A DNA stretch of 64,000 bases from Cloeon dipterum (Eukaryota > Arthropoda > Insecta > Ephemeroptera > Baetidae). Within the stretch, counting starts at the first letter, position 1. Each line of letters begins with the position of its first letter. The notes beneath the pieces were generated by a model. That model was not told where the DNA came from, did not search any database, and saw only the letters and a program-made list of their open reading frames with translations. Shown in pieces: positions 37,601-50,208 of this stretch. Made by a program: the position numbers and the translations under genes. Location of the stretch: assembly GCF_949628265.1 (NCBI RefSeq), contig NC_088786.1, positions 27,301,681 to 27,365,680 of the forward strand, given 5' to 3'.

Positions 37601-39584
37601 TCGTCATTCGCCGACTCGCGCTCCGTTCGCTCGTTCCGCCGCACTTTTTCGCCGTCTCTCTCTATTCGCGCATTTTTTGGCTTGTTGCGGATCTCTCAGA
37701 CTTTCCGTTTTTGCCGAAACTCGTTTTCACGTCGGCTTATGTGGCAGTTTTCGCCTTCGTGGAAGAATTAATTGCGGAATCACACAAGGCTGCGGAGCGA
37801 ACGCAATTAAGACGGGCAGACGCACCCGCGGCAAAAGTACTGTTTTTCCCCTCCAGTTCAATGCCAACTTCATGAAAATCAAGATGCGATACATTTTTCT
37901 TTTATTTTATCTTTCAATTTCAATTTAACTGAGATTCTCATAAATAAAAATTGGTGTCATTAATTAGAAAAATTATAGCGAATACTTAAAAACGTTAAAT
38001 TACTTTTCAAATTGATTGCAAGGGGAGCTCCCATCAATAATAACCGTAGTTTATATTTGTTTTCACTTTTCAATATAATTCCTCCAACTCTAGTCAGATA
38101 TATATACACTGTTCTATTTTAGGATCCACAATAAAGAAAAAAAGATGTTTTCAAATCATAAAAAACTATATTGTTGGCAAATTTTAGGCGAAATAAATTT
38201 ATATATTTAAAAGGTTGAGTGTAGAAAAAATTTGATAAAGCAAAAGCAATTGTGTGCATGATAATAAAATAACCGCATTATGCATATAATCACTTCTTTT
38301 ACATAAAATGTTCAATGTGAGCACACGTGCGGAGATGTTAGTAATTGTATTTAGAGGAAAATAGATGAAATCGAACTCGGATATTTGATTTTTCTGCATT
38401 TATATTACTATAGTCGAACGTAATTAAGGACCTTTACACAAAATTAAATTTACGTGTCAGAACGAAATTCTTTAACAAAAAAATTTATCCTTGAAGATTA
38501 ACAGAAAGTCGTATATTATTTGACATTTGACAAATAAATCTAGATTGATTTATTAACGACTTAAATGATCGGCACTAAAGAAATGCGACTTGATTACTCC
38601 AAAGGATTAAGTATGGTTTACGAGAGTAAAGCAGCTTTACTCCCCTTAGGATGGTATGGATACAGGATACGACAATCGTCTTACTAAGATCCTGGTTACT
38701 CACAATTTTCGAACAATGAGAAAGTTACTACAGTCCAAGTTGATTGCCATAATATCTTGCTGTGTCTACCATCCTTAGATAGTATAGATTAGGATCCGAT
38801 AATTCTGTTACCCACCAATGACGTAATTCTCGTATGTAATTCTTATGGAGGACCGGTTAATAGGATTTTTGGCCCTTTGTCGGGTCCTAATCTTTACTAG
38901 CCTTAGCGAAAACTATGTACTTTGAATTTAAAAACTCTCTCTGTTGCACAACGAGTTTTCCAACGAAAGGCATTAACCGATAATTTATCAACAAACAATA
39001 ACCCAAACCAAAAATGAAAAAGGAATATAGGAGCTCGGCTCTGTGTCCGCTCTAAAATTAAAAATTAATTTTTGTAAATCCTGTAAATGATATTAGCACA
39101 TCAATTCGAGAGTTAGAGAACTCACAATTTTCGACGAACTAACACTTCTCTATAGGATAGGGCAATAACCGCAATAACATTGATTCTTCCTATCAGAATG
39201 AGAAGTGTGAAGTGAGCGGCGAGCGTGAGTCCACTTTTGTTGATATTATATGTATATTAATTTTGGTAAAAATTGGCCTGAACATATTATTATGCGTATA
39301 AGTAGTATCATTTTGAAATTCACATAGGTTGTTATGGGTAGTAGTGTGTGCAATGCAACAGAATTCCGACTAATGTCATTTTCATTCCCGGAGATTTTGA
39401 GTTTTGAAAATTAATTTAACCCCCCCAAAAATGAAAATGAAATCTATTTTATTGTAAATTTTTCATACAACGCACCCCGTCTATCACCTCTATAGCTAAT
39501 ATCAAGCATAAAAAGAGAATACTCGAAAGGGAGCTTCTTTGATAAATTAATGAATTAATAAAAGTAATAAAAAAATAATAAAGG
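37601..39584. other. Gene-free AT-rich stretch with degenerate internal similarities
   Basis: No gene is supported. The GC-richer island continues to about 37830, then the sequence is AT-rich. Between 38620 and 39150 some short segments recur imperfectly: CTCACAATTTTCGA occurs near 38700 and again near 39120, and two TAGGAT/TATGGAT-like segments lie near 38646 and 38772. This suggests an old, decayed repeat. Confidence 0.35.
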
Positions 39585-39790
39585 TATAGATATATATACA
39601 ACAAAGTTGTATAGCCAACAATGAACAACCTATATATACAACAATGTTGTATATCTACAACAACGGTGTATCCTATATATACAACAATTGTTGTATATAT
39701 AGGATACACCGTTGTTGTAGGTATACAACATTGTTGTATATATAGGTTGTTCATTGTTGTATACACAACTTTGTTGTATATATATCTATA
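39585..39790. repeat. 206-bp near-perfect palindrome with no spacer
   Basis: Two 103-bp arms, 39585-39687 and 39688-39790, are reverse complements at 99 of 103 positions by my base-by-base comparison, with the centre at CAA/TTG. Each arm is itself made of quasi-repeats of about 40 bp containing ACAACA-x-TGTTGT dyads and TATATATACAACA. It could extrude as a cruciform, and if transcribed would fold into a long hairpin RNA. No target-site duplication or transposase is evident. Candidates are a foldback or MITE-type element or a hairpin-RNA locus. Confidence 0.93.
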
Positions 39791-40103
39791 CGCAAATAAG
39801 GGTTAATACACCAATAAATAATGCTGCGTTTTAACAGCCGCAACATCTATAGACATTTCACGTCAGTCTAGGATAACACAACGAGTAACAAAAGAGGCGT
39901 ACAAAATATTATTAGCGCACATAAAAAAAGACAAAATTAATAATAAAGACAGATTGCTGCAAAATGCGAAAGAGCGAAACGAGATGAACTATTTAAAGTT
40001 TTATGGCTTTATCTTTATACATGGTTCAAAATCGAACTGTATATAGACAGAGCCATCTGGTGGCCGGCGAGGAATTTGTCGGCTCTGAAAACAAAGTCAA
40101 AAC

Positions 40104-43100
40104 ATGTCAGGCCAAAGCATAGGGTCGGCGCCAAAGAAGCCGAAAAACCCTCTCCTCTACGGCGCCGACATAGGTTTTCCGTTCGACAACCTGCAGGGTA
40201 GCGCCATATTGATGCCCATCGCCCATGAGGAGACGAGCGAACCAATTCTTGGTAAGGTAGCCGAAAAATCGGCACTTTTCAACTCTGTTGACACGTCAGC
40301 CTGCACAATATATGACTGTCGGTGTTGATGTTACACACGGCTCAGCTGGCACACTTGACTTTTCAGAATTTTAAATTTGACCAATGTTGCGCTCTTTAAA
40401 CTACTCTTGTTGTAAATGCCTTACACAAATGATTCATTTCCGCTTAAATTTTTCTATCACACCTCAGAAAATTCGCCGAAAATTTATTTTCTGTTACTGT
40501 GTCAGATTGTGAGGGGCGTGGTGAAATGTTCCTTTTTGCGTTTATTCCGTTTATTAATTATAATTTTCATGTAGTTCAACTGTTATTGAAGATTAGAGAT
40601 ATTATATCTCCCAATAAATATAATAATTTATATTGCAGTGCATAGTTTTAGCATTCAATTTACAATGCTTACATTAATTTTACTCTCATAAGGCCAAAAT
40701 CAAACTATAAAAAATTTGAATATAACTATTAACACCTAAATTTGGTGCAACTAATTGCTCATTAAAGAGTTACTAATAAGGGCTGAAGGTCACGGAAACT
40801 CTGGCGATTTTCAAAAAAAAATTCCAGATAAAAATATTGCAAAAAAGTATTTTTTTAATATTTTGCACATCTTATAAAATGTATAATATTCATTTTTTTT
40901 CTACGTGAACTCTCTAACCCTAAATTAAAGTTAATTTCTTAAAAAAAAGGACTTTACTAGGCCTGTGGCATTATATAAACTATATTCATCTCTCCTGTTT
41001 CTTTCCAATTCTTCTTAAAGTGCTCTCATTCGCTCGTATTCCAAACTTAATTAGAATTTATTGGAGAAAAATATTTTTCTAATACACGGGGTGGTTTGGG
41101 GCGAAGTTTCCTTGCCGGTCCATGCCCCTTTATAATACCATTATTTTGAAACTATGTAAAGGCATTGCTCATTTCTCTGATTGGGGCTTTGGCACCTCGC
41201 ACAACAAATCATATCAGAGCGCAGAATCAATCACGAGCCCTCCTTCTCCCACTTGATTTGTCGCAATTGCACATCAACTTTCTTGAGAGTTGAGAGGTGC
41301 AGTGGTCCAAGCGTCGGTCGGCTGGGCCAGTTGGTGCGCGAGCATCTTTGCCGAGAGTATTATTAGCCGACTCCGTCCGCGTTCACCCGCTCTCGTCCGA
41401 AAACAAAAGCGTGTGAGTAAACGAATTTTCGCGAAGACGTTTGCCGGTGGCTTGCTTGCATCTCGGTGACAGCAGCGCGATGGGAAACGCGTATTTCAGG
41501 TATGGAAAGATTTCAAAGTGTGCACAGAATGCGGCTGAAAGACCCGAGTTTCTCCTTGCAGAGCTTCATCCGATTTCTCATTCACAGAACAAAAAGTTGA
41601 CGAGTGAAACTAGTGCAATTTTTACTAGTGCAATTGTAACGGTTTATCTTCAATCCAACTATTTGAATGACTGAATTAGATATTACAAATTCGATTCTCT
41701 GCTAAATTTGTCCTGTTTATCGTTACAATTCATGTGAAATAAATTCAGTTTTTTCGGGTTTTTCCATTAAAATGTTTGATGATTGATTTTATACAAACTG
41801 ATTTCTAATTTTTTAAGGAGTAATTTTTCACCGGTAATTAATCAAAAAAAGAAAAATATTGCCATTTATGAATTCACTTGTTAACAATTGTTTACTTTCA
41901 ATTTAATTGGAGAAATGGGAATAAAATTACGTTACCAATTTTAATTGAAAAAAATAATACCTCGAATTTAAAAACACTAAAGTGAAAAGTTACCTGTAAA
42001 ATTAAGATTTTTGGGACGCGATACAAAAGGGCATAAGTTAATACGCAATTTCGGATTTCTTACGTGAAGTTTTGCTCATATTTTTGAGTGGGATCGATTG
42101 TTGCTGTTTACTTGCAGTCTAGTCAAACCGTATCACATCAAATTAATATTCCAAAATGCAAAACCTATAGTGTATCTGTGGACTCCCAAATCCCATTAAG
42201 CTCAACCTTTGATACTATAGAATTGAGAGTGTGCCAAAACCATAGACACAAAACCTTGTTATGGAAATTTTTCAAATTCAAAATGATTGACACCTGCTAG
42301 AATAATAGGGATTAGGCGCAAACTGAATTAAACTGGCACGATTTCTACTGCGTCTGTGGCGCAACTATATTTAGCCAGAGCTCCACAGCTCATCAGCTTT
42401 TCATTTATGTATTTTCGTTCGAGCGTTATGGCCATTCTCAAAACACATGACGTTTGCATTTTTTTGCACTAACGGTTTCCATTCATGAGGCAATGATGCA
42501 TGATTGCTTCTGAAATTAAGGTCGGTCTCGCTGTGGGAATTGAAATTCGGTGCGAAGCAGACAGATGACAGAAGGCAATTTTGAATCATTCACCTTTTGC
42601 GCGTGCCTCGTGCTATATATTTTGTTTATTTAGGACAGACCTTGTCCCGCAGCTAAATCTGTTCATGGCTTGGCCAATGCAAGTGAACGTCTGCCTGCAC
42701 TGAACTTGCAATTTCAAGCGCAGATTATGCGTAGAAGTCTAAAGATATCTTTTAATACCAAGGCGTTCTTTAGAATTCAATTGCGTTTAAAACTTTGATT
42801 TGCCGCTGAACAATAATATATTAATATTTTTATGTAGAGTAGACATAGTAATTCGTCATTAAGAAATTAATGATCCATAATATTTGTGGCTGATGATCAA
42901 TCTCTTAAATTACTCACAATAAGATAATATGACGACTATCTGTTATTGACCTTATGACGCTAAAGTTCATTTTGATAAATATGGGGTATAGTTTCTCTGC
43001 TGATCCGCAGTAAAATTACTTTTGAATCTAAGTAAAATTCATCTTATTTGCTGACAAAATATAAAAGCCGATCGAGTCTTACTTTATTTCAAGATTGGCG

Positions 43101-46100
43101 AGTGAATCTCTATTAAAATATAAAACTATTTTATAAAACTGTTGTTCCAATTAGAAACAACTGTCAGATTGACAAATTTACTGTGAACAGAAAATTTTCA
43201 AGAAATGAAAATAACACAATTTATTTTTAGACCATCATAATGTTTTGCTTTGTATACTTACATTTGTTTTGCTGATTTTTCCTTTTGTTCCTTGTTTCAG
43301 ATGCAAGCAAGCCACCAGCAAACATCCTCCTCCAGGAATCCACACTCCCTCCCAGCCCCATCATTCCCTCTGCTGCAGCACCCTTGTTCTCCCTTTTCAA
43401 ACAGGCGCTTGGGGCCGTGACCGAGGACCCGAAGCCACCTGAACCAGAACCAGCCAAAGAGTCGACCTCTGAGGTCCCGCTCTACGCGCCAACTGCAGCT
43501 CCTGTGCCGGTGCCACTTTTCGACCCCAAAACCTTGGAGGTCAATGGAAATGAACCCGGCGAAGATGCGGTCAATGGAAATGAACAGCTGGTGGTGCCAA
43601 ATGTCTCCTTCTTCAATCCCAGCCAGTTCCAGTCCAACATTGCTGCTCTTCAGGAAGCCAGGTCGCCATCGACTCCGTTCAACCCCTCGGAGTTCACCCA
43701 GCAGCCTCCACCTGACCTGCCAGCGCCCACCCCCAAGTCAGATGTGGCCCACAGCCAAGAGACGTTTCATCACGTGTTCACGACTGCTCCCAGTCAAGAG
43801 GCTGCGAGCACAACCTTGAGTACGACTACTGCAACACCTCCTGTTGAGAACACCCCATGTCAGCGTCAGAGTGAGGCTCATGGTGGACCACAGGAAACCC
43901 TTCCAAAGGAAGAAGCAACTGCTCCTCCTGAAGCTGATGCTTTCCCAGACCAAAGCTATGGTGCTGAACAGTTTCAAAGTGGTGCAGAACAGAGTCAGCA
44001 ACCATTCTACGACCCAAACTACAATAGTTATTATTACGGGGGTCAGAGTCAGCAGTACTACTACCAATATAATAATTACTATACTCCTAACACGGCACAA
44101 GAGCAGCAGTACTCCCAGTGTGCTCAATACCAATATTACGGCAATCAAAATGAGACACCAGCAGTAGGGGCGCCTCAATTTTATGACCCAAGCCAGTACA
44201 ACCAAGTAGGAGAGCCTACAAAAGTAGAGCCCATTCCAGCGGAGCCTGCACCATCAGAACCACCTGTTGCAGATCCTGCTCCAACAGGACCTGCACCTTT
44301 GGAGCCTCCAGCTACACCTGTAGATCAACCCTGGAGTCAGGAACAGCCCCAGCAAATTGCTTTCTTTAATCCAAATCAGTTATCGGCTGAGGAAGCCGCC
44401 AGAAGCAATGTGGAGGATGTTCGAGACATTCCATTTCCCTCTCCGCCCCCACCAGTCGATTTCTCTGAAACACAAGAGAGTTTGGACAGTAGTTTTGACC
44501 AAAGCAGGCGAATGACTTCAGAATTTGAAAATCTGAACCTTGATTCGCAAGCAGAATCCCCTCGGCCAGGCTCATCTGATTTACCACAATCAAATGATCC
44601 TCCACGACAAGTAGCTGAATCACCATTAAATGTTTACAGCATTCCGCAAAACACATCCATTTTCAACCCTTTTCCGACTGAAAACCGTCCTCCCTCGTCA
44701 ATCCCACCTCCAGAGCCGCCGTGCACGAACTTGCCACCCGAGCCTCCTGTTGCTTCCACTCCTCTAAGTGCCTATTTCTCGCAAAGGCAGGACTCCAGAC
44801 CCTCGTCAGTGGCTTCTAACAGATCGCAACTTGCATCGTTCTTCGACCAAGATGTTCCAAGTTTTAGCGCAGCTGCACCCGCCTTCTCCTCAGCGTTCAG
44901 TCAGAGTGCTGCTGATTTTTTCAACACTCCTAATTCAAATACACCGCAGCAGTCGACTCCTTTGGCAGGAAAGGAGCCTGCTATGCTTTCTAATATGCAA
45001 ACAAATGCATGGCAATCACACTCTCAGACTTTCAGCACTGGACAATTATTTTCACAAACTTCCAGCCCTCCACCAGTCCAACTTACTGAGCCGTTGAAAG
45101 AACTACAACATGAAGTTCAGCCTGTAAAGCCTGAACCAGCATTGACACCGCAAGCTGAACAGAATTTTGGTTTCGCTCCTCCAAAGAAAGAAATTTCCCC
45201 AGCCGCAACTCCCAAAGATTACGCACACCCTCCACAACCATCTCAAATTCAGCTTTCCAATTCTTTCAGCCAGGTTCAACCGATTACTTCGTATTTCCAA
45301 CCCCAACCAGCAGCTTTCCCTGCACCTGACCAGGCCAAGGGGAAACAAATTGAAACGCAACCATCACAAGCTGCAAATCATTTCAGTCCCGCACCTGTCC
45401 AGGAAGAGACACGAGCAAGTCCCGGAGGTGATGGACAGCATTCTGCAGCATCCCCACCAGCGGTGCAGTTCTTCAATCCAGCTACCCATTTTTCACCCCA
45501 AAAAGAAACATCTCAGGCTGCTTCTTTCGCTCAGACACCTTTCTTGCAAACCTCTGTCGCAGGTAATCAGAGCAGTCTGTCAAAAATTTTCGTTAATGAG
45601 CCTCAACCGCCAGCAAGCAGTCTTTTTGAGCAACAAACAAATGCTCCTTTTCCCCCAGTTGGACCTGCCCAACGTGAAATCCATCAGGAGAGAAAACAGT
45701 CACTTCCGCCTCAAATGCCAGTTGCAGCTCAACTTCAAACTGTGCCCGTGGCCCAGCCTCCACCGCCTGCAGCTGCCCAAATGCCCCAGCCAACTGCTGC
45801 CATCAATGAGCCACCATCTGCGGCTTCTCCAAACGAACCAGGAGTTCAACTTTTCAATCCCACTCTCTTCGGTCAATCGCAAAAGGCCTACCCGCAAGCA
45901 GATGGAAACAAATTCCGAATCAAGACCGCTCTGAACAAGTACGCCTTGCCGCCCTCTCTGTCCAACAGCATCCCAAGCTACTTTGCTCCGCCTTCGTCCT
46001 TTGGACTTCCTGCTCAGCCTCCAAACCAATCACATCCATTGACAGGAGCAGTCTCTCCAGCTTACTCTCCACAAGTACAGCCTGAAATAATTTCTCCTCC

Positions 46101-49100
46101 ACCTGCAACTTTTTCACCTCCAGTGACATCGCCTGAGCAAAGCGTCCAACCACCTCCACCGCAGGTCTCCAGTTTCTTTCAACCACAGCAGCACCCCATT
46201 CCAACCTACCCTAGTCAAGATCCGACAATGTGCAAGACTCCACCAAACACTCCGGCTGTTATTTCTGGAATGAGCAATCCTCTGGCACATAACATGCGCA
46301 CCAGCAATTTCGGAGATATTACAGAAGAGGCCTTCAGCCATGCTATGAATACATCTGCAGCAAAAATGTCCCCTCCTTCCCAAACTCCCTCTATTCCTTA
46401 TACCGATTACCAAAATCAACCCATGCTACCGACTGATCCAACCCCTTTCTCAAATTCTGCAGCTCAAACATCGCAACAAGTAGCGTCGTACTTTTACCCT
46501 GGCCAAACTCAGAATGTGCCACTGACTGAAGGCAGTTCTAGTGCACAACCACCCCCGCCACCAAAAACTACAATGTGTAAGTTTTTAACTCCACTACTAC
46601 TATTTTAAAAAAATAGATTGTTTTCACAGATATTACAAATAACTAAGCTTGAAGAATCAGGTTCAATCTTAATTTATAATGACTAAAAAGAAATGAAAAT
46701 GACATAGAATAGGTTGTTTGAGTGCACCTTCTTGTTAGCTGCTTGGACATATTAAAAAATGTGTCTTGGTTTATACTGGGTAATTTATTTCCTTCTCTTG
46801 GTTGTTAGAAACCCATTTGCATGCACTCAATGAACAACAAATTACAAATCATTTTAAACACATCACAGCAATTGCCAAATATTTTAACTTTCTACATAAT
46901 TTAAGTTTTATTTTAAATATTTTTGTTTTGAATTGTTAAACCCTTGATTAACAAAGGCAAGAAATATTTGTTTTTAATTATGAAATCCATTTCAGCTGGA
47001 AATTCGTACAGACTTAACTCGCGGCCCCAGTATGCTCAGGCACCAGGCCTTGGCTCGTCAGTGTCCGCCATCGCCTCTTTGGCAGCTTCCATGGCGATGA
47101 GCTCGCCAATTCCTTCCTCAGGTACTCAACCCCACGATGGATTCGCACCGATTCCTTCTATTGCCTTCACCACATCCCAAGCAGATCCTGGCTTGTCGAG
47201 TACAATGTCACTAGATAGCAATTCAGTAAGTGTAATACAGTTATTCTAATTGACACCAAATTATCATTTGATTTCCTCTAATTTTTGTATTGGATGTGTT
47301 CCAGGGATTTTATGAGCGTGTGTCCTACCATTGGTTCTTCAAGAGAGTCATCGAGAAGAAAGACATTTGGAGTCCATTCAGCTCAATCGACTCCCAAGCT
47401 CTTGAAGCTGCCTTCCAGTCAGGAAATAAGGAAATCATTGTGCCTACAGACGGTGGACGCTACGATGTCAACGTCCATGAAAGAAAGCGAGTGCCTATTT
47501 ATTGGGACCAAACTCCAAATGAAGTTAGGCGGTGCTCTTGGTTCTACAAAAATCCACTTGACAGCAGGTCCTATCCGTACGAAGAGAGCTTTGCTGACAA
47601 GCTAGAGGTGCCTTTTATTCTAATGATTTTCAACTTCATGATTAATGTAAAATTGGTCTCATTTATAGGAGGAATACAGGAGTGCCTTCCTATACAATAA
47701 GTGGCCGAGGCGAATTGAACTTTCGTTTGGAGAGGCCATTGTGTTTAGCGGACCAAACGTCATGTCTCATATTCCGCCTACTGCCGGGAGCATCCTGGAA
47801 GACTGGGGAACTATTCAAGTAATATTTACTCAGTGGCAAAATGGATTTATTAAACTTTGTATTTCAGGAAACTGGTGCTAAATCTAGGATAGTTCGCAGA
47901 GGCTGTGATGAATTTGAAATTGATGAAGGTGAGCCAGGAAAGCCGGATCACCTCTTCTTTTTGGTGCACGGCATTGGCTCAGTGTGTGATTTGAAGTTCC
48001 GCACAGTCGTTGAAGTTGGTGAGCTTTTCATTGATTAGTACCAAATCATTTTTACACAAAAGTAATTTTAAATTTTTAGTTGATGACTTCCGGAGTATGG
48101 CCTTGTCTCTGGTTCGGTCTCATTTCCGACAAGCAAAGCAAGATGGGAGAGTGAATAGAGTAGAGATCCTACCTGTGTCTTGGCACGGAGCCCTTCATGG
48201 AGAGGAAACTGGCATTGACCAACAGCTGCAAAATATCACCCTGAAGAGTATTCCTAAGCTTCGTCATTTTACCAATGACACTCTGCTCGACATCCTCTTC
48301 TACACCAGTCCAGTTTATTCTCAGGTAGGCGAAAACTTGAGAGACTTAGCGACTAATTTCTAATAATGTTATCGCTCAGACCATCATTCAAACCGTTGGC
48401 CATGAAATGAATCGGCTGCAGCAGCTTTTCATGAAAAGAAACCCTGACTTCACTGGTGGTATTTCTCTTGGTGGTCACTCTCTTGGATCCTTGATTCTCT
48501 TTGACTTGTTGTGCCACCAAATTCCTTTGAAGCCAGCACCAGTGCTCGAAACATTGGATTTAGATGAAACTGGACACAACATGCCACCGGTAACGCAGAT
48601 ACAAAGTTAATTGATGTTCGGCAAGTATTTAATTGAAAATTTTAGGCTTCACTTGTTCGGCGTGGTTCATGCAGAGTCGATTACATGATGGGCCACGGAA
48701 CTGGACAGCCCTCGATGCATTATCCTCAGCTCCACTTCAATCCAATTGCTTTCTTTGCTCTTGGTTCACCAGTTGGTGAGTTAATAGTTAGATCTCATTT
48801 ACTGGCATCTAAATTTCTAATTAAGGAATGTTCGTCACCGTGAGAGGAATCGAAAGCCTTGGCCAGGACTTTAAACTGCCAACATGCCCGGCCATATTCA
48901 ATATTTTCCATCCGTTTGACCCAGTTGCGTACAGAATCGAAGCTCTTGTCAACCCAGAGTTGGCGAAATTGAGACCTGTCCTCATTCCCCACCACAAAGG
49001 AAGAAAAAGGATGCATATTGGTGTGTTCATACACTGATCTAGCTTTATAATAAGTAATTGTACAATTTTCGTTGTTTGTAGAATTGCGTGAAACCATGGC

Positions 49101-49933
49101 GAGAGTGAGCACAGACATCAAGGAAAAACTGGTTGACTCAGTGAAGTCTACCTGGAATACTGTCTACCAGATGGCCATGTTCTCCAAAGGAGAGAATCTG
49201 GTTCAGGAAGTGGATAAGGTAAGCTCTTTATTTTCTTCAAACCTTGCGCATGACAAACTTTTAATTTGTTAACAGATTCTTTGCGACTGGCAGGTATAAA
49301 ATTTTACTATTTTGTAAAATGCCAGCTTCTCTACCCTGTAAATCATATTTTTTGTGCAAAATATTGCTAGATAGTGTTCTTATTTCGTTGAAACGATTAT
49401 TTGTGACTGAACAAGTTAATTTGCCACAGGTTTTGGCAGAACAAATGCTGGCCGCTGACGCATTGAGTGAAGAGCCAGAACCAGAGCCCGAATTTTATTT
49501 TGACTCAACCGATCCCGATCCCGCTCAACTGGGCAAGCTCAACAGCGGGCGACGCATTGATTATGTTTTGCAAGAGGCGCCCTTGGAAAGCTTCAACGAG
49601 TACCTGTTTGCACTCGGGAGCCACGTCTGCTATTGGTAATAATTTCCTGCTGTAATCACTCTCCAACTTACTTTCCTCTCTTGCAGGGAGTCTGAGGATA
49701 CGATGCTGATGATGCTGAGGGAAACGTACAGCTTACTTGGTGCTAGTCCTGACCGCCTAAGAGAGGGCTCAGCTGTTCCAGAGTACGGCAGAGAACGCTC
49801 CTGGTCGGGAGGCTCCAAAGAGTCGAGAGGGTCTACCTCGCCTTCCAACCCGTCGTTCCTCACCCCCAGTACTTTTCCACCAGCCAATACACCAGCGGGG
49901 CCTCCACCCACGACTGGCTTTGTTAAAAAATAA
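40104..49933 (+). CDS. PAPLA1: DDHD-domain phospholipase, SEC23-interacting protein / PAPLA1 type (1875 aa)
   Basis: Family members are phosphatidic-acid-preferring phospholipases A1; SEC23IP/p125 sits at ER exit sites and binds the COPII coat. Thirteen exons: 40104-40251, 43301-46576, 46996-47225, 47305-47607, 47669-47818, 47868-48018, 48080-48324, 48380-48589, 48646-48775, 48826-49020, 49082-49218, 49430-49635, 49687-49933. Total 5628 nt, in frame. The start is [20 protein letters not shown]. Residues 50-1142 are one Pro/Gln/Ser-rich exon. A WWE-like domain follows (1219-1319, [20 protein letters not shown]), then the lipase core: [11 protein letters not shown], and [12 protein letters not shown] with nucleophile Ser1535. 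The DDHD domain includes [30 protein letters not shown] and [12 protein letters not shown]. No SAM domain is seen, unlike mammalian SEC23IP. The C-terminus is Ser/Pro-rich. The fly orthologue name PAPLA1 is by recall. Confidence 0.92.
40252..43300 (+). other. First intron of the PAPLA1-like gene, with a candidate alternative 5' exon
   Basis: The donor GTAAGG at 40252 and the acceptor cttgtttcag ending at 43300 are in matching phase. The intron is mainly AT-rich. A GC-richer island at about 41270-41500 has the look of a 5' UTR and ends with ATG GGA AAC GCG TAT TTC AG before a donor GTATGG (41480-41499). Joined to the 43301 exon it would be out of the main frame, so it is either a non-coding alternative start or part of another transcript. 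Confidence 0.4.
49276..49293 (+). other. Candidate 18-nt optional microexon of the PAPLA1-like gene
   Basis: Between exons 49082-49218 and 49430-49635 there is an acceptor ttgttaacag, then ATT CTT TGC GAC TGG CAG, then a donor GTATAA. Both junctions are phase 0, so inclusion would add ILCDWQ without breaking the frame. The evidence is splice sites and phase only; the model translates equally well without it. Confidence 0.3.
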
Positions 49934-50202
49934 CTCTTAGCTGATTGCAGTTACACAATTTGTTTCCCCGCTCAACAAGTCAGAGTATTTTTCTATTTTG
50001 CTTAGCGATAATGTCTCCCATTAAGCTAGATTGCTGTTTTGTTTGAGTATGGAAAGAGTTTGTGTGAGTGAATGAAGAGCATGCATCCTGCAATTTGTAA
50101 AGCTATATTGACCAGTTGTTGCTGTTGATAAATTTCACTTACTGATGTGATTTACTCTACTTTATCCAAGTCGTTGCAACTTTGTTACTTGTTCTAATTC
50201 TA

Positions 50203-50208
50203 AAATAA
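50203..50208 (+). terminator. Polyadenylation signal of the PAPLA1-like gene
   Basis: AATAAA lies about 270 bp after the stop at 49931-49933 and is followed within 30 bp by a T/GT-rich stretch (gttgtgtgttttaattg), the expected downstream element. Confidence 0.7.

Noticed and set aside
39449..39806. Tyr/Ile/Val-rich open frames on both strands of the palindrome
   Set aside because: Both strands give nearly the same peptide because the DNA is self-complementary; an artefact of the palindrome.
43227..43457. Gly-rich minus-strand frame at the start of the large PAPLA1-like exon
   Set aside because: Shadow of the Pro-rich plus-strand coding sequence.
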